In this document: piece by piece, positions 18,089 to 26,796 of the stretch
How the letters are laid out: every line of letters starts with the position of its first letter
Position numbering within the stretch: the first letter of the stretch is position 1
Assembly: GCF_038050405.1 (NCBI RefSeq)
Contig: NZ_CP150900.1
Span: 3,162,001 to 3,226,000 of the forward strand
DNA length: 64,000 bases
Origin: Paraburkholderia sp. IMGN_8
Lineage (GTDB): Bacteria > Pseudomonadota > Gammaproteobacteria > Burkholderiales > Burkholderiaceae
Direction: 5' to 3'
Program-made: the position numbers and the translations under genes
Notes under the pieces: model-generated
Told to the model about the DNA's origin: nothing
Databases searched by the model: none
Seen by the model: the letters and a program-made list of their open reading frames with translations, nothing else

Positions 18089-18475
18089 GTTGTGTGCCTG
18101 CGGTGTTGGCCTTTCCTTGCTTTCTTAGTGGTCTATTAGCGTCGCCCCTGTGCGGGGCAGGCACTTACTTTCTTTGCCCACCAAGTGGACTTCCTTCGGG
18201 GCGCCGCCGCAAAGAAAGTAAGCAAAGAAAGCGGCGCTTCACACCGCTAATTCTTAAGCGGGTCCCCTGGCTTGGAGGAGGTAGTGGAGCATCTGGAATC
18301 GGTGTTCTCGCGCACTCCGCGCTGGTGACAAGGCAGTCATACTTCCGGCGGCGCTGCGCGCGCCGCAGGGTACTTCTCAAAACCGACGGGGCGTATTTGC
18401 TTCCCGGGTCGTCCTTCCCGGCTCGCACTGCGTGCTCGCCGGGACGGTCTGCCAAGGGAACCAGGGGCGCGATCC
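18089..18475. repeat. Dispersed non-coding repeat, copy 3, with loop insertion
   Basis: The sequence to about 18386 matches 12619-12890. The 14-bp arms CTTACTTTCTTTGC (18164-18177) and GCAAAGAAAGTAAG (18209-18222) are intact. The loop here is 31 bases instead of 4, and holds a nested motif AAGTGGACTTCCTTCGGGG that resembles 30494-30515 in reverse complement. The tail 18412-18470 matches window positions 15-70. Three copies of parts of one element therefore lie in 18.5 kb. Confidence 0.85.
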
Positions 18476-18544
18476 AGAGGGCAACGCGCGATGCAGTTCT
18501 GGCGTTTATGGCGGCACAGGGCGAAGCGGATTACAAAAACCGCG

Positions 18545-18745
18545 CAGAGATGCAGCGGGGCGATCGCGAAAGCGGCCGGAAAATACAAGGGCCGCGTGCG
18601 GTCGCACGATTACGCGGTGATCAAGGCGTGGCGAGCGGCACACGGCGCGAGTATCCAGGTAACCGCAGAAAACTTCGGCGTTGGCACCGCGACGGTCAAA
18701 CGCGCTTGCGCGGAAATCACAACGGGTCGCCCGGGAACTCTATGA
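18545..18745 (+). pseudogene. Remnant of a serine recombinase / resolvase C terminus
   Basis: The frame reads IAKAAGKYKGR followed by a helix-turn-helix-like stretch containing KAWRAAHGASIQVTAENFGV and GTATVKRAC, then a stop. AGKYKGR plus a C-terminal HTH is the hallmark of the DNA-binding end of Tn3-type resolvases and invertases. The catalytic N-terminal domain with its serine is absent, and the first residues look damaged. It lies just after repeat copy 3, hinting that a mobile element once sat here. Confidence 0.7.
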
Positions 18746-18760
18746 TTCAAGGAGGCACTT

Positions 18761-18877
18761 ATGGAAGACCGGCGCTGTCAGCGCTTTCAGCCCGCGTCAG
18801 GTGGCAACTGGCAAACGCTTCGGAGGGAAAAATATGAGCATCCGTATTGTCCAACTCGGATCACCTCGCACAGTTGA
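18761..18877 (+). CDS. 38-residue ORF overlapping the DUF488 start
   Basis: ATG 18761 has an excellent AAGGAGG at 18749-18755 and the ORF runs to TGA at 18875-18877. It overlaps the first 44 bases of the DUF488 gene in another frame. The peptide is basic and cysteine-containing, with no known family. It may be a leader whose translation couples to the next gene, or the damaged start of an older one. Confidence 0.35.
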   Translation: MEDRRCQRFQPASGGNWQTLRREKYEHPYCPTRITSHS

Positions 18878-19220
18878 CGAAGGCGTCCGCATCGGTACCG
18901 TTCGACGGCCGCCGCGTGGCGTACCGAAGGCCGAGTTTGGCAGCCGGGACTATTACGATGTCTGGCTCCCCAATTTGTCGCCCAGCGCAGAACTGATGGC
19001 TGAGGGCAAGGAAGCGACGAGCACTGCCGATTGGGACCGGTTTGCGCGGAAATTCCGGGCTGAAATGAGCGACAGTAATACCAGCAAGGTGCTGGACCTT
19101 CTGGCCGCGCTATCACAAACGACCAACTTCTCCGTCGGCTGCTATTGCAACGACGAAAGCCGGTGCCACCGAAGCATTCTTCGTCATCTGTTGGCCGAGC
19201 GAGGTGCGTTGGTAGCGTGA
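18834..19220 (+). CDS. DUF488-family protein
   Basis: A 128-residue protein with the family's terminal signature: FSVGCYCNDESRCHRSILRH, which resembles a metal or nucleotide site with two cysteines and a histidine. The start MSIRIVQLGSPR at 18834 follows GGAGGG. The YeaO/DUF488 family has no established reaction. The gene sits alone downstream of the recombinase remnant. Confidence 0.82.
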   Translation: MSIRIVQLGSPRTVDEGVRIGTVRRPPRGVPKAEFGSRDYYDVWLPNLSPSAELMAEGKEATSTADWDRFARKFRAEMSDSNTSKVLDLLAALSQTTNFSVGCYCNDESRCHRSILRHLLAERGALVA

Positions 19221-19306
19221 TTCTGCATAACTCGCGTCGATCATGTTGTCGTCGCGCCTATCGCGTGCTTTCCGTCAGATCGCAGGGTGAATTTTGCAGC
19301 GGGTTT

Positions 19307-19648
19307 CTACTTTCGCGCCACCTGACTAGATGCTATGGGAGGGCTGTGGAAGTAAGCCCGCTGGAGTAAAACGGGATTTGCAGACTCGTTTTCTCGAAGG
19401 AGCACGCAAAATGGACGCGACTGACACAGCCCTCCCATAGCGTCTAAAGGCAACTTGTCTTGAGGACGCACCGCGTCCGGCGGCGTATACGGCACATCCT
19501 TCAGCCTTCCCGCAATCACATTCGCACACTGCACCACTGATAAGCGATCACATTCCGCGTAGCTCAGGTTCAACTTGCGAAGAATGGTGACCAAAATGTC
19601 CGCATCGGCCTCGGTGTTGACATTCAGAAACTTCTGGGTCGTCTGCAA
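19307..19648 (-). CDS. Small ORF after the kinase, C terminus formed by the inverted-repeat element
   Basis: The frame opens with TTG immediately after the kinase stop and encodes 113 residues. About 67 residues (NTEADADILVTILRKLNLSY, then CANVIAGRLKDVPY) look like a genuine helical protein. The remaining 46 are read through the inverted-repeat element. The original C terminus has therefore probably been replaced. I do not recognise the family. The weak start may mean that translation begins elsewhere. Confidence 0.45.
   Translation of the reverse strand: MQTTQKFLNVNTEADADILVTILRKLNLSYAECDRLSVVQCANVIAGRLKDVPYTPPDAVRPQDKLPLDAMGGLCQSRPFCVLLRENESANPVLLQRAYFHSPPIASSQVARK
19327..19446. mobile_element. 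120-bp inverted-repeat element (MITE-like)
   Basis: Two 22-bp arms, 19327-19348 (TAGATGCTATGGGAGGGCTG then TG) and 19425-19446, are inverted copies with one mismatch. The 76-bp interior has no ORF of its own. The size, the terminal inverted repeats and the absence of a gene fit a miniature inverted-repeat element. I see no clear target duplication. It interrupts or terminates the reading frame at 19307-19648. Confidence 0.65.
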
Positions 19649-21916
19649 TCAGAATCCTGAGCATATTTGTGGTTCATCGCAAAGCGGGACGTGAATCGAA
19701 ATCACCGTGCCCGTATCGGGCGCGCTTTCGATCTGCAGCGTTGCGCCAATCAGCCGGGCGCGCTCCCTCATCCCGAGCAATCCATAGGAGTACCCCTCCA
19801 CGGCGGCCGCCGCGTCAAAGCCGCAACCGTCGTCGCTGACGTGGAGGTCAAGCGCCGTGTGGCTGCCCGTTAACGTCACGTCTGCCCGCGACGCCCCAGC
19901 GTGACGCGCGACATTCGTCAGCGACGCCTGCACGATACGGAACACGGCAGTCGCGTGCGCATCCGACAAAACGGGTTCACCGCCATTGATCCGAAACTGA
20001 CAGGGAATGCCGTTGCGTCGACCGAAGTCTTCGACTAGCCACTCGAGCGCCGACACGATCCCGAAGTTCAGCGCTGCGGGCCGCAGATGGTTCGCCACAT
20101 TGCGCACCATCCAGATCGTCTTTTCAACGAGCTCACGCATGTCGTCGGTCTTTTTCACGGCTTCCGGGTCGCCGAAAAGCCGCATCTTGAGCAGCGACAC
20201 ATCCATCTTCAGCGCGGTCAGCAACTGGCCCAGCTCATCATGAATTTCCATGGCAATGCGCTTTCTTTCCTCTTCCCGAATCGCCTCCATGTAGGCGGAC
20301 ACCTCGCGCAACTGTTCGCGCGACTCGAATAGCTCCTGCTCGATGCGCTTGCGTCCTGTAATGTCGTTCAGGCCGATGTAGATTGCCGGTGCATCGTCAT
20401 ACGTGGCGACGCGCGCCGTCGCCATTGCCCAGAACCTAGTGCCGTCCGATCTGCGGAAATGGACCTCAGTGTTGCGAAAACTCCCCTCATGCCGCAAATG
20501 CTCTACCAGCCTGTCGAGCTCCGCGGCATCCACATAGAGGTCAACGATGTTGCTGATTACGCCGTTGCGCGGATCGAGTCCGAACAGCGCGAGCAACGGC
20601 TCATTCGTGTAGAAAATCTTGCCGTATGGCATTGAGATAATGCACAGCGGTACTGGGCTCGTCTCGACAATGGCGCGAAAGCACGCCTCGCTCGACTGCA
20701 GTCGAGCTTCGATCCGCCTACGCTCCTCGACTTCGGACCGTAGGCTCGCATTAGCTCGCGCGAGTTCCTCTTCCACCTTCCTGCGTTCGGTGACGTCGCG
20801 GGCAATGCCGGCGGTACCCGCCAGTTGTCCATGTCCGTCGGCGAAAGGTGTCTTGATCGTCTCCACCCACCTCCGGCGACCGTCCGCCTCGATATGGGTT
20901 TCTTCGATCCGTTTGCGGCGCCACGAGTCCATCACCTCGACATCGTCGGAGCGGTATGCCATTGCGTGTTCAAGCGGGTGCAAGTCGAAGTCGGTCTTGC
21001 CGATCATGTCAGCCGGTTCAGCGTAGCCTAAGGCGCGCACCAACGCCCGGTTGGTCGCCACGTATCGACCGTGAGTGTCTTTTACCCAGGCGAGGTCCGG
21101 AATGTTGTCGAGGATCGCCGCCATCTGCGCGTTCGCGCTGCGGAGTTCGGCAGCATGCTGATCGAGTCCCTCGATCATGACGTTGAGGGCATCGACCAGC
21201 TGATCCAGTTCGTCGGGTTTCCGCCGTGTCCGGCGCAACCGCAATGGTGCCATGGCGATACCCGGTGTGCGTCCTCGCAGCGTCGCAGCAATATCGACGA
21301 GATGGCGCGTCGCGAGCCTGTGAACCATGAACAGGATGAACAGCGCGACCAGAAACGTTTTCGCCGCGTTGCTCACGAGGATCACCAACGCCTGGCGCAA
21401 CAGATCGCGATAGATGTCAGTCAAACTACCCTCAAGATGCAGTATCCCGATCTGGTGCCGATCGTTGTCACAGCAATAAATGGGAAACTCCCTGACAACC
21501 GCGTTTTCGACCTGTACGGAGCCTCGGGAAACCGTCAGCGGGTTCGCGACCTGCGTTTCGCGGACTTCGACGTAACGGATCAGGGGCAGGTGCAGCATTC
21601 CGTCGAGCTGATCCTCCAGCCGTTTGCTATCGAGGGCCCACAGCGAGTTGCCCAGACCACGCGCATAGCCCTCCTCAATTTCGTTGAAGCGGTTCTGCAA
21701 TCCTGAGACCTCAGCCTGGTAACTTAGCAAGAGCTGAACGACGGTCACCACCAGCGTCACCATCGTACTGAACAGCAATACGCGGCTCAGTAGGGCGGCC
21801 GCAATTCCACCCCGCGGCGTCCTGAAAGTTTTAGGCAACGAGCCAGTATGGGTAGCCAGCAAGATCAGCTCCGGGTAAGACGGCCATCGTGACTGTAACT
21901 TCCATGCCGCCAGCAC
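19649..21916 (-). CDS. Membrane PAS-PAS sensor histidine kinase (NarX/DegS type)
   Basis: A 755-residue inner-membrane kinase. Transmembrane helices at about 43-63 and 178-198 flank a periplasmic domain; a HAMP-like linker follows to about 255, then PAS 1 (about 262-380), PAS 2 (about 405-525), a HisKA_3 dimerisation domain with the phospho-accepting histidine in RIAMEIHDELGQLLTALK, and an HATPase with VSDDGCGFD and GLLGMRERA. Such kinases pair with NarL/LuxR-type regulators, but none is encoded beside it. The start is uncertain (GTG at 21916). The periplasmic binding protein gene upstream on the same strand may supply its signal. Confidence 0.88.
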   Translation of the reverse strand: MLAAWKLQSRWPSYPELILLATHTGSLPKTFRTPRGGIAAALLSRVLLFSTMVTLVVTVVQLLLSYQAEVSGLQNRFNEIEEGYARGLGNSLWALDSKRLEDQLDGMLHLPLIRYVEVRETQVANPLTVSRGSVQVENAVVREFPIYCCDNDRHQIGILHLEGSLTDIYRDLLRQALVILVSNAAKTFLVALFILFMVHRLATRHLVDIAATLRGRTPGIAMAPLRLRRTRRKPDELDQLVDALNVMIEGLDQHAAELRSANAQMAAILDNIPDLAWVKDTHGRYVATNRALVRALGYAEPADMIGKTDFDLHPLEHAMAYRSDDVEVMDSWRRKRIEETHIEADGRRRWVETIKTPFADGHGQLAGTAGIARDVTERRKVEEELARANASLRSEVEERRRIEARLQSSEACFRAIVETSPVPLCIISMPYGKIFYTNEPLLALFGLDPRNGVISNIVDLYVDAAELDRLVEHLRHEGSFRNTEVHFRRSDGTRFWAMATARVATYDDAPAIYIGLNDITGRKRIEQELFESREQLREVSAYMEAIREEERKRIAMEIHDELGQLLTALKMDVSLLKMRLFGDPEAVKKTDDMRELVEKTIWMVRNVANHLRPAALNFGIVSALEWLVEDFGRRNGIPCQFRINGGEPVLSDAHATAVFRIVQASLTNVARHAGASRADVTLTGSHTALDLHVSDDGCGFDAAAAVEGYSYGLLGMRERARLIGATLQIESAPDTGTVISIHVPLCDEPQICSGF

Positions 21917-22290
21917 GGATCACCGGGCTGATCCGTACCGGCGGCACCAGAGATCGAGTCTGCGATGTGAAACCAATACTTACGAAGATGTGGTATATGA
22001 AAACTGTACAGTGGCCTGACCAGATGCTGCCGTGGTGCTGGTCGCTGCGGGCAACGCTTCGGCATCGAGAGACGGAATCCCCGGCAGCGCTCCTGCCTGA
22101 ACCCGCACACATCCTGCCCCGGGCACTCGTTCGAGCGCCGGATGCACTGGTCCATCGCGACGATGCTGGCGAAACTTCGAAGTTCGACATTGCTAGCGGC
22201 AATGTCGCTCCCGACCGCACGATTGGTATCGTCCAGACGTAATAGACATAGCGATCCGGAACCGTAGTGCAAGAAGCTACTCTGGAGCGC
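21917..22290. other. Spacer between binding-protein and kinase genes
   Basis: A 374-bp gap. Both strands have frames here, but none shows a family signature or a response-regulator receiver motif. A 10-bp palindrome ACTGTACAGT near 22000 is the only structure noticed. Confidence 0.35.
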
Positions 22291-23232
22291 TTACTGGGTG
22301 TAGTTTGCCAACACCGCACGAATCGCCGGATCATTCATGTTGTTCGGCGTGACCGTCACCACGTCGACGAATACTTTGGAGCGAGGCGGCTGGCCCTGCA
22401 AGGCCCCAACCAATGTTTCTACCGCCAGATAACCCATGCGGTAAGGGTCCTGCACCACATCGGCATAAACGACGCCACGCTTGAGCGCATCCATGAATTC
22501 CGGGCGCCAGTCGAATACGACCAGGCGCGGGTGATCGCCGACGGCCTTGGCTTCGATGACTCGCAGGGCGCCATAGGCGATCGGCTCAGCCGGTGCGAAA
22601 ACAGCATCGAGGTGACCCGCATAGGCGTTCAAGGCCTTGGCGATCAATCCCTCCGCTTCACGGGGCCGGTACCCCACATAGGTATCGACAACCACATCCC
22701 ATCCCTCTTCCCGCGCCACGGTCAGAAACCCGTCTTCGCGCTCGGTTGTGGAACTGATGTTCGGTGCGAGCCGCAGCACTGCTACCTTTGCCCCCCTCCG
22801 CAGGACTGGCACAAGACTGAGAGCCGCCTTTTTCCCCGCGACGAAATTGTCGGTGCTGACGGTAGAGATAGCGTTGTAATCGGTGCTGCTCCGGTCTATC
22901 AGCACCGTAGGGACCGCGATCGAAACTGGAGTTGCCACATTCTCCAACGGCTCGGGCGCCAACAGGATACCAGCGACTCCACGCTGCACCACGTAGTCGA
23001 TCATCCGTAGCTGGATGTTCGGTTGTGTGCCAAGCGAGGCACCGTCTGAAGGGTTGCGCATCATCAGTTCAATATGCTTATCCTCGCCTGCCTGCTTGAT
23101 CCCCTTTGTCATCGCCTGCCAGAAAACAAGCGACGATCCGGCCAGTACGACGCCGACCCTGGCGGCGTACGCAGTTGGTAGCGCTCCGGTCAATGCGGCA
23201 AACAGCACAACCAGTGTAAGGACTCTACGCAT
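22291..23232 (-). CDS. Periplasmic sugar-type substrate-binding protein
   Basis: A 313-residue exported protein: the signal peptide at residues 1-22 (VLTLVVLFAALTGALPTAYA) is followed by a type-1 periplasmic-binding-protein fold (Peripla_BP_4, ribose/autoinducer-2-like). Motifs include VQRGVAGILLAPEP, STDNFVAGKKAA and VFDWRPEFMDALKRGV. No ABC ATPase or permease lies nearby. It precedes the multi-PAS kinase on the same strand, so a sensory role like that of TorT or LuxP is inferred. The start MRRVLTL at 23232 is set by the signal peptide. Confidence 0.85.
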   Translation of the reverse strand: MRRVLTLVVLFAALTGALPTAYAARVGVVLAGSSLVFWQAMTKGIKQAGEDKHIELMMRNPSDGASLGTQPNIQLRMIDYVVQRGVAGILLAPEPLENVATPVSIAVPTVLIDRSSTDYNAISTVSTDNFVAGKKAALSLVPVLRRGAKVAVLRLAPNISSTTEREDGFLTVAREEGWDVVVDTYVGYRPREAEGLIAKALNAYAGHLDAVFAPAEPIAYGALRVIEAKAVGDHPRLVVFDWRPEFMDALKRGVVYADVVQDPYRMGYLAVETLVGALQGQPPRSKVFVDVVTVTPNNMNDPAIRAVLANYTQ

Positions 23233-23754
23233 GGTGGACTCCCACAACGCCGGGACGCAACCCTCGCCGGTCTTGGGAGAGGCACGAGGACCCACGACGC
23301 CACGGTCATTCCGCCTTGCCGATCTCACGTCACCCTCCTCGGTCTCATCTGGCACATCTTTCCAGACGCGGTATCGCATTAATCGGAAGCGGCTTTCGAC
23401 TCTGCCGAAAGCCTCGGACCGCTCATGTGGCAGAAGACTATCTTCTGCTCTTGATCGGAGATAAGGTCAAGTCTGGTGGTGCGACACGTGTCGCCGTCAG
23501 CCGTGCGTAATGCGCGCATGTAGTATACGGTAAAGCTCTTCGTTGTCTTGTCACGCTCGGTGTTCGGAACATTGATCGCGGTACCGTGACCTGCTGTACG
23601 ACCAGCAGTTGCCTATGCTTAGCTCCCCACATTAGCGCGCACGGGGTGGGCTTGGGGCTCGACATAAAATCCAGCCGCACCGGGCGGATCACAACTGGAC
23701 GGAAATCAGCGATGCGCACCAGGTGGGGAACCTGGTCGAGATTCCCGGACAAAC
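23233..23754. other. Intergenic region
   Basis: A 522-bp gap between two minus-strand genes. It must hold the promoter of the binding-protein gene. ORFs here have no start signals or family features. Confidence 0.4.
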
Positions 23755-25837
23755 TCAGCCAGCCGTTGTGTTCAGTCTGAGATGCCTGGACAACGAACTC
23801 ATGACAGGCTTCGGCAACGGCTTGCAATACAGAAACCCCTGCGCGACCTGACAACCGTTTGCCTCAAGAAACGCCGCTTGCTCCACCGTCTCGACGCCCT
23901 CCGCAACAACCTGCTGCCCCAGGGACCGCGCAATGGAAAGGATGGCCTTCACGAGTTCCGCATGACGCCGGTCCGTGGTCACCTTCTGAACGAATGATCT
24001 GTCGATCTTCAGCGTATCGATCGGGAATTGCGTCAGATAGCTGAGCGCGGAGTAACCTGTGCCGAAATCGTCGATCGCAATGGAAAGCCCCATAGCCCTG
24101 AAGGCCGAAAGCACCCATAATCGTCTCATCCTCTTCCAGCAGTACGCTTTCAGTGATTTCAAGCTCCAGCCATTCAGGGCGGCAGCCGGTTTCTTCGAGG
24201 ATTCCGGTCACCATCTGGACCAGATCGTGACACTGAAACTGCCGGGCCGACAGGTTGACCGCGACCTTATGAATTCTGGTTCCGCTGGCGTTCCATTCGG
24301 CCGCTGAACGACTCGCCTCCCGCAGCACCCACTTGCCCAGATCAACGATCAAGCCCGATTCCTCTGCAATCGGGATGAACTGCCCCGGCGAAACCAGTCC
24401 GACCCCAGGGCGGTGCCATCTCAGCAGGGCCTCGGAGCCGATCACTTCGTGATCCTGGAGCAATACCTTCGGCTGGTAATGCAGTTCAAGTTCCCCACGT
24501 CCGATGGCGCCGCGAAGCTCCGCCTTCAGCTGCAGGTGCGCTGTGGCATCGGCTGTCAGTTCCCTGGAGTAGAAGCGGAATCCGCGGCGGCCAGAGCGCT
24601 TGGCGGAGTACATCGCCGAATCCGCGTATTTCAGCAGATCGTCTGCGTCTGGACTGTCAGTCGGATATACGGCAATGCCCACGCTGCATGAGATAAACAC
24701 CTCTTTCCCATTCAGCACGAACCGCTCGTCGAACCTGTCAATGATCGTGCGAACAATATGCTCCAATGCGTCGCCATCACGAACATCTGGTAGCACAATG
24801 GCAAATTCGTCGCCGCCGAAACGGGCCACCGTATCGCAAGGGCGAACCGAGATGCGCAAGCGCGCGGCCGCCTCGCGTAGCAACGTGTCTCCAGCCGCAT
24901 GCCCCATCGTATCGTTGACGCCCTTGAACTGGTCCATATCGATCATCACCACGCCAATCAATGCATGGTGCGCCGCCCCGGCGACCGTCCGCCTCAGACG
25001 CTCATTGAACAAGACCCTGTTCGGCAGGGAAGTCAACGTATCGTAATAGATCATCTGACGAAGCTGCCGCTCCATCTTCTTCATTGCTTCGAATAACTGT
25101 CCGATTTCATCACGCGAATCTACCGTGATCTGATTCTCCAGCTTGCCCGATGCAATATCGTTCGCGACCCCGGCAGCCCTCTTCAGCGGACCGAGTATTG
25201 AACGCAATATCGCCACTGACACGACCATGACTACCAGCAAGTTGACGATGACCAACGCAATCGAAATCTGGCTGATCCGGCTCGCAGTCGATGCGCTTTC
25301 ATCCGAAGCGCTCTTTGCCTGCTTGAGGCTGAGAGCCACATCCTCCCTCAACACCCTGGTCAATGCTGCTGCGACGTCTGCGCCGCGGTTGACCGCATCC
25401 GCGCCAGCGTCAAAATTGCCCGCTGCGAACGCGGCTATTGCCTCGTTCGCATAACGCCTGTTCTCTGCTATCAGCCCGTTCAGCCGGTCGGCAAGCTCCC
25501 GCTCGTGACCGTCACGCACATGAGCCGGGTAATAGGATGCCCATTCCCGATCGGCTATTTCCAGATCGGCACGAATGCCCGGGGCAAACTTCCCGACATC
25601 CGCGGCTAGCCGCGTGGCCTGCAGGCGTCTGATCGTCGCGCGGCTATTGAGGAGCGCAATCGTTACATTCGAGATTTTCGCAATCTGTAGCGTGTTCCTG
25701 GAATACATCCCACTCACATTGGTACTCATCCGCGAGACGCCCAATGTACTGAACAGTCCGATTGCGATCATCGTCGCGGCGCATATGCTGAAGGCAAAAA
25801 TGATCTTGCGGCTGATCGTCGATAACGGTCCGTTCAT
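23755..25837 (-). pseudogene. GGDEF-EAL membrane protein with a frameshift in the EAL domain
   Basis: The protein starts at 25837 with transmembrane helices at about 10-30 and 188-210 around a four-helix sensor domain, a HAMP, and a GGDEF domain with intact FGGDEF and DQFKGVNDTMGH. The EAL domain begins SEALLRWHRPG. After LEEDETIMG the frame shifts near 24107-24112: the current frame runs on as nonsense to 23864. Another frame supplies VLSAFRAMGLSIAIDDFGTG, LKIDRSFV and VVAEGVETVEQAAFLE down to 23755. As read, the EAL half lacks its DDFG metal site, so phosphodiesterase activity would be lost but cyclase activity could persist. The break is at a GGG run and may be a base-calling error. Confidence 0.85.
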
Positions 25838-26029
25838 CTCTTCACGGTCTTCCTGTCAGAGCGTTAGATGTTCGATGCGAAGAAACGACCACATAACTGC
25901 CGTGACATGTAGCTGAGCACACGCTCACTCGCGCTCCTGAGACATGAGAAAGGACACTGCGCTACGGGCGGTGCCAAACGGTCTCGCCCGGCAAAGCCTG
26001 GGCTGGTACGAAGGGTATGCCTGTACCGC

Positions 26030-26605
26030 TCAGGACAGACAGCAGCGTGAACTGCTGGCATACGCGTTGTGCGCATCGGCCACCGCTTCGTTGCTCGTCT
26101 TGATCTTGTAGTCCTGGAATTGCACCATTAGCCAGGCCCAGCGGTCCAATGCCGGAACCGTCTCCTTCATAATGACTTCAGACGTAGAGGGATCATTCTT
26201 GAGCCCGAGCATCGCCGCCTTGTCGACCAAGGGCAGCGCCTCATCCCGAACAACCTACAGTTGCTTCAGAAAATTCCTCTCGCCGCTGGTGGTGCCCGGG
26301 TCCTGACTGAAGCGGTCGTTAAATCTCTTCTCGCTATAGCTTGCCAGGCTTTGGTCGAACGCCCGCTCTTGAATGGTCATGCGCGGAACATCATTGAGAA
26401 TGATGAGGTTGCGCATGGCCGTGGTCACATCCTCTTGTTGACAAGAAGTTTTTGTCCAGGAATTTCGCTTGTCGCGTTCGCCGCTTGACACGCAGACAGT
26501 AGCGGCCACGATTACATGTATGTATACGGCCGCAACGAACGGCAGCTGAAGGACTACTTGTGTAGGCATTTCCTGAAATTCATGTAGGGAAACTGGGCAT
26601 GCCAC
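26030..26605 (-). pseudogene. Remnant of a methyl-accepting chemotaxis protein, sensor part only
   Basis: From about 26431 down the frame reads DVTTAMRNLIILNDVPRMTI, FDQSLASYSEKRFN, then a TAG at 26255-26257 followed in the same frame by VVRDEALPLVDKAAMLGLKN and KETVPALDRWAWLMVQFQDY. This is the helical 4HB sensor domain of a chemoreceptor. The stop splits it, and the second transmembrane helix, HAMP and signalling hairpin are missing. The N-terminal membrane helix is also not recognisable. The gene is dead; ligand specificity is unknown. Confidence 0.7.
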
Positions 26606-26796
26606 GCGTCGAATGGCGGCTCCCGGTCATGGGAAACACGCATCGCATTCGTATGTGCAGTCGATCCGCAACCGCCGCCCCGCGCCGCCGCAGCCATCTC
26701 GTTCCGAGGGCTCTGTCAGGTTGAATTGTCGATAGCGCAAAAGCGCGGCTGACGCGGCTTTGCTCAGACAGCGGACGGGTTTTGGGCAAGCTCAGT

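Noticed and set aside
17869..18837. 322-codon ORF through repeat copy 3
   Set aside because: It crosses the non-coding repeat and the recombinase remnant, with no start signal and no family.
21865..22272. Response regulator gene between the binding protein and the kinase
   Set aside because: No receiver-domain aspartate or lysine motif and no HTH are visible.
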